Of a stretch of DNA of 64,000 bases, positions 13,101 through 22,163 are shown piece by piece. The position numbers were made by a program, and so were the translations under genes. The stretch covers positions 61,698,044 to 61,762,043 of the forward strand of contig NC_082637.1 in NCBI RefSeq assembly GCF_030936135.1, written 5' to 3'. Source of the stretch: Gavia stellata (Eukaryota > Chordata > Aves > Gaviiformes > Gaviidae). Positions within the stretch are counted from its first letter, which is position 1, and each line of letters begins with the position of its first letter. Under the pieces are notes generated by a model that was not told the DNA's origin, ran no database searches, and was given only the letters and a program-made list of their open reading frames with translations.

Positions 13101-16100
13101 ACAAAACAAAACCAAACAACAGTGAAGGCCAGGAGAAGGACATGTACAGGAATTCACAGCTGAACTCTCCTCATCCTGAAAGCACTATGGTCTTTCAAGT
13201 CCATAGTATAAATTTTAATACCCATTACCATCTGTAAATACTAAAGGAAGTATGAAGCAGCTGGGATTGAAAGAAAGTCCCAATGATTCCCCTTTTGGTT
13301 CTATTGTGTATACTGTGGCTGAAAAACACTGGCAGTGTACATAATCTTCCATGCATAACATAGATCAGCTTTATCTACAGGACAGAGCCTCTTTGTCCAA
13401 GTCCGAATTGAAAGCAAAAACTCATTTTCAGTTCATGTTACAGTTGGGCATGAATTCAAGTATTCAGGTGATGCCGCAGCCTGATAAGGAACAGTAATTT
13501 GGCCATACAGGACATTTACCCACAGTTTCCTCAAGCATCACATTCTGTCTGGGGATCATGTCCACGTATCTTTGGGTGAAGGAGGAGAAGAAACTTTCCC
13601 AAGCAGTGATTGGTTTAACTATTTCCTGAACACACCTAATTGTAAGGCAGAGGCACCATTTTCATATTCTTATTTGCCAGCAGCCACTCTGGCCAGATAT
13701 CCTTGGGATGACACACTGCATCCTAACAAAGATATACAAGAGTCCTTGCAAAAGAAAACCCTCTCAAAGACCAGATGTGCCCTGCATACTTAAAGGCAGC
13801 ATGGCTCCGCACCACTGCATAACATACAGCAATATGCAAGTCACATGGTCAGTAGTAAAAGAAAAAAAGAAAAACTATGCTTTGGCAAGCAGAGTGTATT
13901 GGGTTTGCATGGAAAGGTTTTGGTAGCCGGGGGGGGCTACAGGGGTGACTTCTGTGAGAAGCTGCTAGAAGCTTCCCCTATGTCTGACAGAGCCAATGCC
14001 AGCCAGCTCCAAGACAGACCCACTGCTGGCCAAGGCCAAGCCACTCAGCAACAGTGGTAGCACCTCTGTGATAACATATTTAAGAAAGGGAAAAAACAAC
14101 TGCGCAATGGCAGCCGGAGAAGAGAGGAGGGAGAACACCTGAGAAAAACAACTTTGCAGACTCCAACGTCAGTGAAGAAGGAGGGGGAGGAGGTCCTCCA
14201 GGCACTGGAGCAGAGATTCCCTTGCAGCCCGTGGTGAAGACCATGGTGAGGCAGGCTGTCCTGCTGCAGTCCATGGAGTTCATGGTGGAGCAGATATCCA
14301 CCTGCAGCCCATGGAGGACCCCACACTAGAGCAGGTGGATACCTGAAGGAGGCTGTGACCCCATGGGAAGGCCACGCTTGAGGAGGCTCCTCACAGGACC
14401 TGTGGACAGGAGACCACACTGGACAGGTTTTCTGGAAGGACCTGTGACCCTGGGGGGGACCTAGGCTGGAGCAGTCTGTTCCTGAAGGACTGCACCCCGT
14501 GGAAAGGACTCACGCTGGAGCAGTTCGTGAAGAACTGCAGCCCATGGGAAGGGCCCACTTTGGAGAAGTTCATGGAGAACTGTCTCCCATGGGAGGGACC
14601 CTACGCTGGAGCAGGGGAAAAGTGTGAGAAGGAAGGAGCAGCAGAAACAACATGTGATGAGCAGACTGCAACGCCCATTCCCCATCCCCCCGTGCCACTC
14701 AGGGGGAGGAGGTAGAGAGAACTGGGAGTGAAGTTGAGCCCGAGAAGAAGGGAAGGGTGGGGGGAAGGTGTTTCGTTAAGATTTGGTTTTATTTCTCATT
14801 ATTCTACTGTGATTTTGATTGGTAATAAATTAAACTAATTTCCCCAAGTCAAGTCTGTTTTGCCCGTGACAGTAACAGTGAGTGATCTCCCTGTCCTTAT
14901 CTTGACCCATGAGCCTTTTGTTCTATTTTCTCCCCCATGTCCAGCTGAGGACAGGGAGTGATAGAGCAGCTTTGGTGTGTACCTGGCAACAAGCCAGGGT
15001 CAACCCACCACAAAGACCAGTTAAAGTTTATTTGTAAGCTTACGTTTCCTCATCATGAAGCACTATGGATGCTTGCTGTATCAGAGTAATATGATTCCAA
15101 TATGTTTGTAACAAAGACTGCATTAAAAAATCCTGTAGCTATGAGACCATACCCACTGCTTGACGTCATTTGTTACAGACGTCCAGTAGTAATTAGATTC
15201 CACTAAAGTCAGTGTCCTTGATATGCCATGATGAGTGCCAGCAGCATTTTCGTGGCATTTCTCAAGCACCTTTTTCTTCTCTTCATCTGAAACAATTACC
15301 AGGCGCATTTGTTTTCTGTCTTTTCCAACATAGAACAATTTATTTTCTGAAAGAAGAAAAGTACCAGCAAATTATATGCAAGTGCTTTGTCTTTTGTTTA
15401 GTTTACTAAACTACTGGACATGATTCAGTACAGAATGTATTAAATCAACTTCAATTCAGTTCTGTGTAAATGCAGCTTTTTGTTTACAAATACTTTAATT
15501 GTTTCCTCCAGAGAGCCTATTGTTCACCTAAGTTTATTAATCTGGACATAAGGCATTACAAGGGCAAGTCAGAATGCAAACAATGTTCCTACAGGAAGTC
15601 TGACTGAAACACAACCAAATGCTGGGGGTGGGAAGGGGAGGTACAATGTTAGAAGACTTATTGTCTGCCTGCCAGCAACCTGACTTCCGCAGCTGCGATT
15701 CACAGCTTTAACTCCTCCCTGCCTTCTCTCTACATAGACTTGGCAGGTTTAATGGAACTGAGAGAGCACAGCAGACTACAAAGGCTCATATACCTCCTCA
15801 GAGGGATGCAATAAAGCTGTGAAGGGCCAGGAGGCTCTAAGGTGGCAGATGGCAAAGCCATCCTGTACTTCTGCCCAGCCACACACAGCATCCTCCAGAC
15901 CAGACTGAGCATTCCTTATCTACATCTCTAGATTTGGATTTCCCTTTCTGTAGTCCTTTGAATTACGGATTGCAATGGCTACCTATTTCCCCAGTATCTA
16001 GAAGAAGGTTTGGCTTTTAGAGAGATATATAAATCCCTCCTTGAAAGGACTAAAGCAGACTGAGTTTCTGTAAACATCTGGTTATATATTAACAAGGGTT

Positions 16101-16378
16101 AAGCAGAGTGTTTCACAGGGAATGTATATCAAAATCACAGTATGCTGCAGAGCAAGATCCCACTTTCATTTTTTTTGTATCAGCAAACCTTCACCTAAAA
16201 GAATCTATTTTCAAGAGTAGTTCGAGAGAATACTTTTACCTTTGAAAACAAATTTTTTGGCTGCTCTCCTGATTCCACTTCTTTCACTTGATAATGTTGT
16301 GGGATGATACTCTCCTGTTCGCTTGTAGTATGCAATCTGCTTCAGGTGGAGCCCACCATTTTTTCCACTACGGACCAT
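6861..16378 (-). CDS. GIN1: GIN1, gypsy retrotransposon integrase-like protein 1 (complete coding region, 7 exons)
   Basis: Host gene descended from the integrase of a Ty3/Gypsy-type element and kept in amniotes; its cellular role is not well known. Coding exons, read right to left: 16378-16240, 15346-15153, 12914-12609, 11926-11738, 11642-11475, 11081-10793, 7156-6861. All introns are GT-AG and all phases agree, giving about 526 residues, close to the human length of 522 as I recall it. The start is chosen because MVRSGKNG matches the known GIN1 N-terminus and lies 7 nt inside its exon. Residues H78, H85/H86, C115 and C118 form the zinc-binding H-H-C-C pattern. D146, D205 and E239 occupy the D-D-E positions, with 33 residues between the last two rather than the usual 35. 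The C-terminal part keeps the [19 protein letters not shown] segment and WVGPC. No stop or frameshift is seen, so the gene looks functional. It is divergent from PPIP5K2. Confidence 0.95.
7157..8897. other. GIN1: GIN1 last intron, left part; no further feature seen
   Basis: Unique, AT-rich intron sequence between the last two coding exons of GIN1. Short open frames here lack codon or protein signatures. No RNA gene or known repeat is recognised. Confidence 0.5.
8898..9448 (+). mobile_element. CR1 3' fragment in the last GIN1 intron (antisense to GIN1)
   Basis: 5'-truncated CR1. The sequence GAAGTGATCGTGCCCATGTA and what follows matches copy A from about 2410. It includes the [24 protein letters not shown] end of ORF2, frameshifted, and ends with a CR1 3'UTR (GGACTTGATGATCTTACAGG) and the terminal repeat ATTCTGTGATTCTGTGA. 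It lies opposite to GIN1 transcription. Confidence 0.92.
10346..10369 (+). repeat. A-homopolymer, 24 bases
   Basis: An uninterrupted run of A in a GIN1 intron. No retrogene or SINE body is recognisable on its 5' side, so it is annotated only as a simple repeat; its length may be uncertain in the assembly. Confidence 0.9.
10793..11081 (-). CDS. GIN1: GIN1 exon: C-terminal SH3-like part of integrase (residues 333-428)
   Basis: The acceptor TTTCTGCAG precedes [11 protein letters not shown] basic stretch KKKSKQLN leads into [20 protein letters not shown], then [17 protein letters not shown] and [20 protein letters not shown]. This layout matches the DNA-binding C-terminal domain of gypsy integrases. 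Donor GTATAT at 10792. Length 289 leaves one base for the next exon. Confidence 0.94.
11316..11342 (+). repeat. GAAAT pentamer microsatellite
   Basis: A short run of GAAAT units with one extra A, in a GIN1 intron between the exons ending at 11475 and starting at 11081. Confidence 0.75.
11475..11642 (-). CDS. GIN1: GIN1 exon: linker after the core (residues 277-332)
   Basis: The acceptor TTTAAATAG is weak in pyrimidines but gives [20 protein letters not shown], matching the [12 protein letters not shown] block of GIN1. The rest ([20 protein letters not shown] and onward to SDSQ) is a charged, probably helical linker. Donor GTAAAT at 11474. 56 codons, phase 0 at both ends. Confidence 0.92.
11738..11926 (-). 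CDS. GIN1: GIN1 exon: end of the integrase core (residues 214-276)
   Basis: The acceptor is CTTTTGAAG before [19 protein letters not shown]239 in DDVNERTCK stands at the third acidic position. The exon continues [20 protein letters not shown] and [14 protein letters not shown], the conserved core C-terminal helix and NDWDEHL segment of gypsy-type integrases. Donor GTACGT at 11737. 63 codons, phase 0 at both ends. Confidence 0.94.
12609..12914 (-). CDS. GIN1: GIN1 exon: zinc-binding cysteines and start of the integrase core (residues 112-213)
   Basis: The acceptor TTTGTGCTAG precedes [11 protein letters not shown], which supplies C115 and C118. The core starts with VTIDLMGPF (D146, first acidic position) and continues through [14 protein letters not shown] and FFLYGPPQK to [11 protein letters not shown] (D205, second acidic position). 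The donor is GTAAGT at 12608. Exactly 102 codons, phase 0 at both ends. Confidence 0.95.
13895..15010 (+). mobile_element. Solo-LTR-like element of an avian endogenous retrovirus (copy 1), in a GIN1 intron
   Basis: Starts TGTATTGGGTTTGCATGG and ends near GGTCAACCCACCA, with an inverted second copy at 23595-25077. It shows a possible core promoter (ATTTAAG near 14079) and an AATAAA signal near 14823 close to the 3' end. The middle (about 14200-14620) consists of diverged tandem units built on CCCATGGGA and CTGGAGCAG words. Flanks CAGAG (13890-13894) and CAAAG (15011-15015) match at 4 of 5 bases and may be the target duplication. No gag, pol or env is present, so a solo LTR is the simplest reading. 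The name resembles passerine-type LTR families from memory; subfamily not assigned. It is antisense to GIN1. Confidence 0.8.
14200..14620 (+). repeat. Diverged tandem units inside the LTR
   Basis: Repeated words CCCATGGGA(A/G)GG, CTGGAGCAG and GAAC/GGACTGC recur about every 50-60 bases. The corresponding region of the inverted copy (24435-24780) has the same organisation in reverse complement. The open frames on both strands here come from this repeat structure and are not genes. Confidence 0.7.
15153..15346 (-). CDS. GIN1: GIN1 exon: first half of the zinc-binding domain (residues 47-111)
   Basis: The acceptor is TTCTTTCAG before 15346. The exon encodes [12 protein letters not shown] and onward to [19 protein letters not shown]78 and H85/H86 (in [13 protein letters not shown]) are the histidines of the integrase zinc-binding pair. 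The donor GTATGG follows the Trp codon. Exon length 194 fits the incoming single base (195 = 65 codons). An LTR lies about 140 bp downstream in the next intron. Confidence 0.95.
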
Positions 16379-16385
16379 TGCTAAT
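16240..16385 (-). CDS. GIN1: GIN1 first coding exon (residues 1-46)
   Basis: The acceptor TTTTGTTCAG ends at 16386. Seven bases of 5'UTR follow and the ATG is at 16378-16376. The exon encodes [20 protein letters not shown] and onward to AAKKFVFK, leaving one base in a codon shared with the next exon. The donor is GTAAAAG at 16239. An upstream in-frame ATG inside the intron (MFRLA) is ignored because it precedes the acceptor. Confidence 0.94.
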
Positions 16386-19300
16386 CTGAACAAAATGCAC
16401 AGTATTTGTTAGATGAAGCAACTGTCAGAGGAGCACATCTTCAGTTTTTACTGGTTTCTTTGTAGTTCAGAGGTATCCTAATAATGTAGCATCTGAGGAG
16501 ATGTTACACATTCCACTGCACTGCTCTCAATATCCCCATGCTATCAACTTAAGCAATAAGGAACACTGCTTGACACATTACTTTTGTTCTATGCAAAGCT
16601 GTTTTTGTCAACCTTTAAATTTTCAAACAATGGGGACTTCCACTATATTCATTGGATGGGGGCAGGAATAACACCAGAGAGAAAGCAATTGCTCTTCTCA
16701 TTCTTAAACATTCGGATAGCTCTCAAATGCAGGTGTGCTGGAGATTAGATGTGTCCAAAGAGCCACCCTAATTGGAAAAAAAAAAAACATAGACAAATAG
16801 GAAAAACAACTCCCCAGATGAAATTTCTGTCAGTTTCTATTTTGTTCCTTAATTCATCTGACAATTAGATTCTGAAGTCTCAAACCAGACTCCGCATGCA
16901 AGGTAACAATTCATTCCCTGACATGGGCTGACTTCCCTGATCACATTAATAAACTAAAATGTCATTTGTAAAATGCGTCATTGTTACAGGAAAAGCTTGA
17001 GTCTAGCAATAGCAGCATCAAAATCATTACCAATTAATGACAAGCAGAAACATTCATGCAGGCTCTATGTGATTTAAATTATTTTTTTTTCCAAATGTGC
17101 TCCAGCAGCAATGAAGATGTAGATGGAATGGCAGTTTGATCCTACTCCAGTTGATGTCTTCAAAAGCAGAATCAGGCTTGGGGCCTGCCATGTCGTAATT
17201 TCTTAATGAATGCTAGTTGTCCACAGCATTAAGCAAATTTCTTCCTTATCCTGCCAGTGTCCCAAGACTAGACAATGTGACAACACATAGCCTGCTAAAA
17301 AGAGTAATCAGTTTGTCTGCCATATCTGCTAAGTGGCAAGCAATTATGGGTAAGTGACAGTATCCTGTCACTCTGGAATCCATGTTCTCATTACATGTTG
17401 ATGCTAGTTGAAAGCCAAATGTGTAAGTCAGGATGTTAATTTTTCAGTTTAGATTCTCACCTACCTTTACTATACTGGGGGTGGGAAGGAGGTAAAGAGC
17501 TCTAAAGAGTGATTATGCCTACTTTTGTTTATTCCGTTTCTCCCAGTAAATAAAATGCTGTATGTTATTTACAGAATAGCAATATAATATTCTACATGTA
17601 CAGCTGGGCTAAACATTGCTGTGTCACGGGAACTTCACATTCAAACAGTGACAAGACCTTTGCCCCACTGAACACTTCGTTTTGCACAACCTAGACCTGG
17701 CTTTCAAAAACAGCTAAGTCTCTTGTCATACAAACATTAGTGTTTTAAAGTAAAATTCTCATACCTGAGAACACTAGCACACATAAGCTCTTTACCACTA
17801 CAAGCCTGTCTATGAGGAAAGAGGGTGTGTCAGAACAGGAAAGGAGCAGAGCCAGAACAGACTACTGTTGCTAATGATCTTTGCTGGCACAACAGTTTCT
17901 TGTAAATTTACATCTGATAGCACAAGCCAAAGCAACCCACTGAGTTGATAAGTTAGATAACTAACAGCAAAAAGGAAGGTGAGGCTACCATGATAAAATC
18001 TGTTTCTGTTGTTTTAAAGAAATCAATTAAGAAGCATTTCTGACAGTAAAACACTACTGGTGAAGAGCAATTAAAATATCCTATCTGCCAAGGGCATGAA
18101 TTCAAGCTTCGTTCAGGGCTCTCCTGAAGGTCAGTCCTGCAGTTACCCAAGCATAGCTGGAAGTCAAAACTAGCCAGGTATGATTTATCACCTAACCACT
18201 GGTATGATGAACCATTTTGGCTTGACACCAACTCTCTCATATATGGCAAGAAAAGGTGCTCCAGAAGAATCTTTATTCTTCTAGTAACTTTTGCTTGTGA
18301 AACTCTTGCCTGAAACAGTGAATATTCTCCATGTAGTACATGGTTATTGATTCTAACAAAACAAAGTTGCGCAGCAGCAAGATACACCTGAGCAGGACCA
18401 CAGCTTATACTTCAGCTAAACAGAAATTCTATCCTCATTCCTGCAATGGCAGTTTCTACTATAAAAGTTTGGAATAGTGTACATAAACCAATGAAGAAAG
18501 AATGCATTATGTAGTAGCCATATATATTTAATATATTTAGTAGGATCCTGACCCAGCAAACTGTTAAGTGCTTCAATAGTCTGCTGGATTACTGCTTAAG
18601 AGGACAACATTAAATAAGCTTCCTTCCTGGATATTTAGTTTCCTATGTCCCTAGTAGTCTTCTTCCCCAATACCTAATTTACTTTGTTTGGCCTAATCAT
18701 AAAAAAAACCAAACTGAAAATAACAAATTATACAGTCTTCTGGTTTTGTTATTTAGAATAAACCATATTACTTCAGATAGTATATTAATTATCTCTAGCA
18801 ATACTCACAATGTATCTGGTGGTCTGTAAAGATCAAACACTTTTACAATCAGTAATCGATTCTTAATACCTTTGAAGCTGGAAAAGAATATACTGCTTTA
18901 CAGTCAATGAAAGTATTTCAGAAACAAGAATGAAACTTCCATATAACCAGGGCTCTTTCTGCTTTACTGTCTTAGTCAAAACAGTCATACCTGGTAACAC
19001 TTAACTATTTTGCTTTTTAATGCCCATTTTTTCCCCACACACAATCACTATCCTAACTTCAAAGCTGTTTTTTCAGTCCAGCTTTCAAGTACTTTCCCTG
19101 CCTCAATCTGCAACTCCTACCAGAAACAGGAATTCCACATGGAGCCTTGAATACATCTTTTCTAACCAAAGTGCTTCCAGGAACCTGTAAATAAGACAGA
19201 CACAGTCACCTACATCTCTCCCCGGCTTTTGCAGGCCTGAGCCATTTTTGACAGAAACCCCTGCCATTTCAGAACACCCTCATTTCTTAGGTATCTCCAC

Positions 19301-19620
19301 CTTCAAGCTTGACAGCACCTAACAGGCCATTGGCACCATTAGACCACATGCAGGCCTCCGTCAGGATGGAAGCTGCGCTGCAGATGACAGTAGTATCGCC
19401 TCAGAAGCGCAGGCAAGTAAATTAAAGCACTGCCCTAACCCCTCACCACCACCTCACAAATACCGCCTTATAAGTTACTGTGACTGCCATACAATGACAA
19501 GAGAGGCGAGCAGGCATGGCCCCTACAGGACAGGAAGAGGGCCAGGACAGGGCCAGTAGAGCCGAGAGGGTAGGTAGGCTAAGCCGAGGGCTTATCGCCC
19601 TTGGTAACGCCAGCCGTACC
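16386..19620. other. GIN1: GIN1 first intron; nothing further recognised
   Basis: Sequence between the first coding exon and the CpG island where GIN1 transcription should start. No coding exon, known repeat or RNA gene is recognised. A leader exon inside it cannot be excluded. Confidence 0.45.
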
Positions 19621-19733
19621 TCCCAGAAGCGTTTCCTCCAGGGAGAGAGCCCTGCCCGCCCTCAGCATCCTCCGGTGCGGCGACGCCACAACATCAAGAC
19701 CGCGCCCAAGCCCCATGCCCGCCCGCCGCCAAG
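19621..19733 (-). other. GIN1: Possible GIN1 non-coding first exon
   Basis: GIN1 needs an upstream leader exon because its first coding exon begins at an acceptor. On the minus strand CTTCTGGGAG followed by GTACGGC (donor at about 19620-19615) is a plausible 5' splice site inside the CpG island, just below the ZNF143-type motifs. The transcription start is unknown and the upstream boundary given is only the nearer motif edge. Inference only. Confidence 0.3.
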
Positions 19734-19758
19734 ACTACGGCCCCCAGCATGCAACGCG
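19734..19758 (+). promoter_or_regulatory. ZNF143/STAF-type motif, plus orientation
   Basis: ACTACGGCCCCCAGCATGC followed by AACGCG fits the long ZNF143 promoter motif (ACTACAA-TCCCAGCATGC with a trailing GCG), with differences at the weakly constrained middle bases. A second copy lies in reverse orientation at 19795-19819. Confidence 0.75.
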
Positions 19759-19794
19759 CCGGACTGGAGCGGGCGACCGCAACGCCCCTGCTCC

Positions 19795-19819
19795 CGCAGG
19801 GCACGCTGGGAGCCGTAGT
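19795..19819 (-). promoter_or_regulatory. ZNF143/STAF-type motif, minus orientation
   Basis: On the minus strand the sequence reads ACTACGGCTCCCAGCGTGC followed by CCTGCG, again matching the long ZNF143 motif including its 3' extension. It faces the plus-oriented motif, with 36 bases between them. Confidence 0.75.
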
Positions 19820-19865
19820 CCCGAGTAGGCCGTACCCGGCAGGCAGGTCAGCGCGGCAAGCCTCA

Positions 19866-19875
19866 CGCATGCGCG
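19866..19875. promoter_or_regulatory. NRF1-like site
   Basis: CGCATGCGCG, with flanks AC and AA, resembles the palindromic NRF1 consensus GCGCATGCGC. It lies between the ZNF143-type motifs and the PPIP5K2 first exon. Confidence 0.55.
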
Positions 19876-20116
19876 AAGCGACGTCTACGAGATCTTTTTC
19901 CTTCCCCCCCACCCCACCGTCGATCCCCACCCCCTCCTCTCGGATCCGCGGTGAGGTCGTTGGCAGGTCGGGAGCCGCGGAGCCCCTGGGCACGCACCTG
20001 CTTCAGCAGAGGTATCAGCGCGACCTGTCCCAGGGGCCGCAGCCCACTAACTTGCCCTTTTCCTGACCGGCTAACCACAATGACGGCCCTTGCGCCCCGA
20101 GACTTATGTGGCGCCC

Positions 20117-20125
20117 CCGGAAGTG
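20117..20125 (+). promoter_or_regulatory. ETS-family (GABPA-type) site
   Basis: CCGGAAGTG is a full ETS core, common at housekeeping CpG-island starts, lying about 130 bp upstream of the putative first donor of PPIP5K2. It may sit at or near the transcription start. Confidence 0.5.
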
Positions 20126-20162
20126 GCGGGGGGGGGGCGGGCCGCCGCGGGGGGGGGGCGGG
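20126..20162 (+). repeat. G-rich tracts in the promoter
   Basis: Two G runs of about ten bases separated by short C-containing spacers, plus shorter runs. The arrangement could form a G-quadruplex on the plus strand. It is also the kind of sequence where read depth and accuracy fall. Confidence 0.7.
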
Positions 20163-21064
20163 GCTGCCCGCGCAGTGGCAGGCGGCGGCGGCGCCTCCTC
20201 AATGGGACGCGGGGGCGCAGGCGGCGCCACGCGCGGCGGCGCCACGCGCAGGTGAGGTGGTTTCTCCTCGGTGCCGCTCGGGGCCCCCTCCTTCCCCTCC
20301 GCCATCCCCCTGCCGGCCCGGGGGATGCGGAGGATGCCGGCTGGATCCACCCCGTCGGCAGCGCCCCCCTTTTAGACGGGGGGCAGCGGATCGCGTCGGG
20401 GCGGGTCGCCCTTTCGGGCTGCGGCCTGGGGACCGGCGGCAGTTGCCGCCGTCCCGCGCTCCCGGCGCTCCCGCCCCGTCCCGCAGGAGAAGCCGGCGCC
20501 CGTTCCCGCGCTGGTGCGGCCGCTCCCCTGGTAGCTGGCGGAGGGGCGACGTCCGGGGCCAGCGGCGCCGCAGGCTGTCGCCGGGGCTTCCCCGGGCGGC
20601 GTCGGCGGCGCGGCGGGGATGGGCGCGGCGGATCGGCCGCGGCGGAAGGGCGGCAGCCGCGGAGCCTGCGGCGGCTCTGGCCGTCTCTGCAGCGAGCGGG
20701 AGGTCCCATGCGAAGCGGAGTCATCCCAGCGGGCAGCGCACTCCTGCGGTGGGAGTCGTTCGGCCGGATCCCGTCCCCGTCCCTAACGACTGGACGGGCA
20801 AAGCCCTTCTAGTCCTCTTTGTCTTTCGCGCAGACCTAGAACGTGCTGTTCAGTAAGCGGCAGTCATCACTGAAAGACGGTGGGCATGGCCGATAAGCAC
20901 ATCTAGCTTTTTGCCTCATTTTGTGGTTTTTTCTGTTCTCGGAAACAGTTTTACTGAAATCGCGGTGATGGGAGTTTGCAGCGTGCTGTGCTGTCAGAAA
21001 GGCAGGTGAAGCCTTTTAGTACAAAGTACTGAAGTACATGGGGTGAAAGGCAGTGTTCCTAAAC

Positions 21065-21085
21065 GGGGGGGCGGGGGGGGGGGGG
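21065..21085 (+). repeat. G-homopolymer tract with one C interruption
   Basis: Seven G, one C, then about thirteen G. Low-complexity sequence at the start of PPIP5K2 intron 1; the exact length is likely to be uncertain. Confidence 0.85.
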
Positions 21086-21351
21086 TCGTGATATGACATC
21101 CCTTAAACCACTGGATTTGGGACACTCTGTTAACATCCCAGAAACTGATGATAAACTCGCTGTAATATTACATGGGGCAAGGGAGATTGCTGTATACATT
21201 GTAACCAAGCTGGGAAAGAGAAGCAGCAGCGATCGCAGAGCTGAGAATCAGTCACACGTAGTAACCAGAAAATAACCTGTCGGGAGCTGAGGTGGGAGAG
21301 ATGTGTAGATAGTGTCCTGTGTAATGTTCTAGTGGTGTTTTCCTGAACCTG

Positions 21352-21425
21352 GGGACTTTACTGACTATTGGTAAGCTTTGAATACACTGGGACTTTACTG
21401 AGCATTGGTAAACTTTGAATACACT
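21352..21425. repeat. 37-bp tandem duplication, two copies
   Basis: GGGACTTTACTGA at 21352 recurs at 21389. Units 21352-21388 and 21389-21425 differ at only three or so positions, and both end in GAATACACT. Confidence 0.88.
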
Positions 21426-21933
21426 GGGGTTTTGGCACTTTTATTGTTGCCCTGTAGTAGTTGATTTTGTAGTTAGCCACTGTCCTCACGCAAGCAGGAA
21501 GACTGGGGGAGGTCAGTATCACAACCACAGTTAAATAAGCGGTTTCGTTTCTCATCCAAACCACTTGTATCTTGTGCCCTAAGCTGAAAAGCTACTCTTT
21601 GTAGTTGTTTGTTACAGTATTTCTGCATTATGTTGCATCGTTCTTTCTATGTGTTGTTTCCCTTCATCAATTTAAGCTGCTCTGTTTCCATCTTTTCTGC
21701 ATCCCTTCTGCATCATTTTTCTATTCTAGTAGCAAGCCAAACTTTTTTTTTTTTTTTTGCCTGGGGTATCAAAACTCCCATACAATCTTCCTTTGTTTTG
21801 GTGAAAACCTGCATGATTGTAAATGATGAGAGACAGTTAAACCTATCACTTTCAACAAGTTTTGATTCAACCAATAACAAAACTATTCTTGCTATTTAGA
21901 ACTATTTTTGGCGTAAGGATTTGACTGATGTAA

Positions 21934-21975
21934 TATACCTCTTTTATGGTTCAATATACCTTTTTTATGGTTCAA
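21934..21975. repeat. 21-bp tandem duplication, two copies
   Basis: TATACCTCTTTTATGGTTCA at 21934 is repeated at 21955 with one difference (C to T). Confidence 0.9.
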
Positions 21976-22123
21976 TATGTGAGAAATATGGATTTTTATA
22001 CTGGTTGGCTTGTCTTGGTTGTCTGATTCTTTCTGTGGAAGAGAGTTTCATCCTTCCGGCAGTTGTGGTTAGAACAGATCAGGCCTCCAGAGGCTAAGCC
22101 TAATGAACTTTGGTACAGAATTT

Positions 22124-22163
22124 TTTGCGAAAACTTTATCATCTTTGCAAAAACTTTGTCATC
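22124..22163. repeat. 20-bp tandem duplication, two copies
   Basis: TTTGCGAAAACTTTATCATC (22124-22143) is followed directly by the same 20-mer with two differences (22144-22163). Confidence 0.9.

Larger units (their letters stand above)
20100..20251 (+). other. PPIP5K2: Probable PPIP5K2 non-coding first exon
   Basis: The coding exon at 32163 starts with an acceptor, so a leader exon must lie upstream. In the CpG island CACGCGCAG followed by GTGAGG (donor at 20252) is a strong 5' splice site in the right orientation. The left boundary is a guess, since no transcription start can be read from the sequence. Confidence 0.5.
19500..20860. promoter_or_regulatory. CpG island, shared divergent promoter of GIN1 and PPIP5K2
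   Basis: The base composition changes sharply from AT-rich to GC-rich with many CpG dinucleotides between about 19500 and 20860, and this is the only such region in the window. GIN1 reads left and PPIP5K2 reads right from it, as in mammals. It contains ZNF143-, NRF1- and ETS-like motifs but no obvious TATA box, typical of a housekeeping bidirectional promoter. Long open frames here on both strands come from GC richness. Confidence 0.9.

Noticed and set aside
14045-14715. Several overlapping frames of 60-124 codons on both strands
   Set aside because: They come from the tandem-unit region of an LTR; the same frames appear reversed in the second copy.
19951-20856. 301-codon open frame and long frames on the other strand in the CpG island
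   Set aside because: The translations are Arg/Gly/Pro/Ala-rich with no domain; GC-rich DNA lacks stop codons in several frames at once, and the region is a promoter.
21093-21275. 60-codon frame after the G-run in PPIP5K2 intron 1
   Set aside because: No recognisable domain, no splice context and no Kozak-like support; likely chance.
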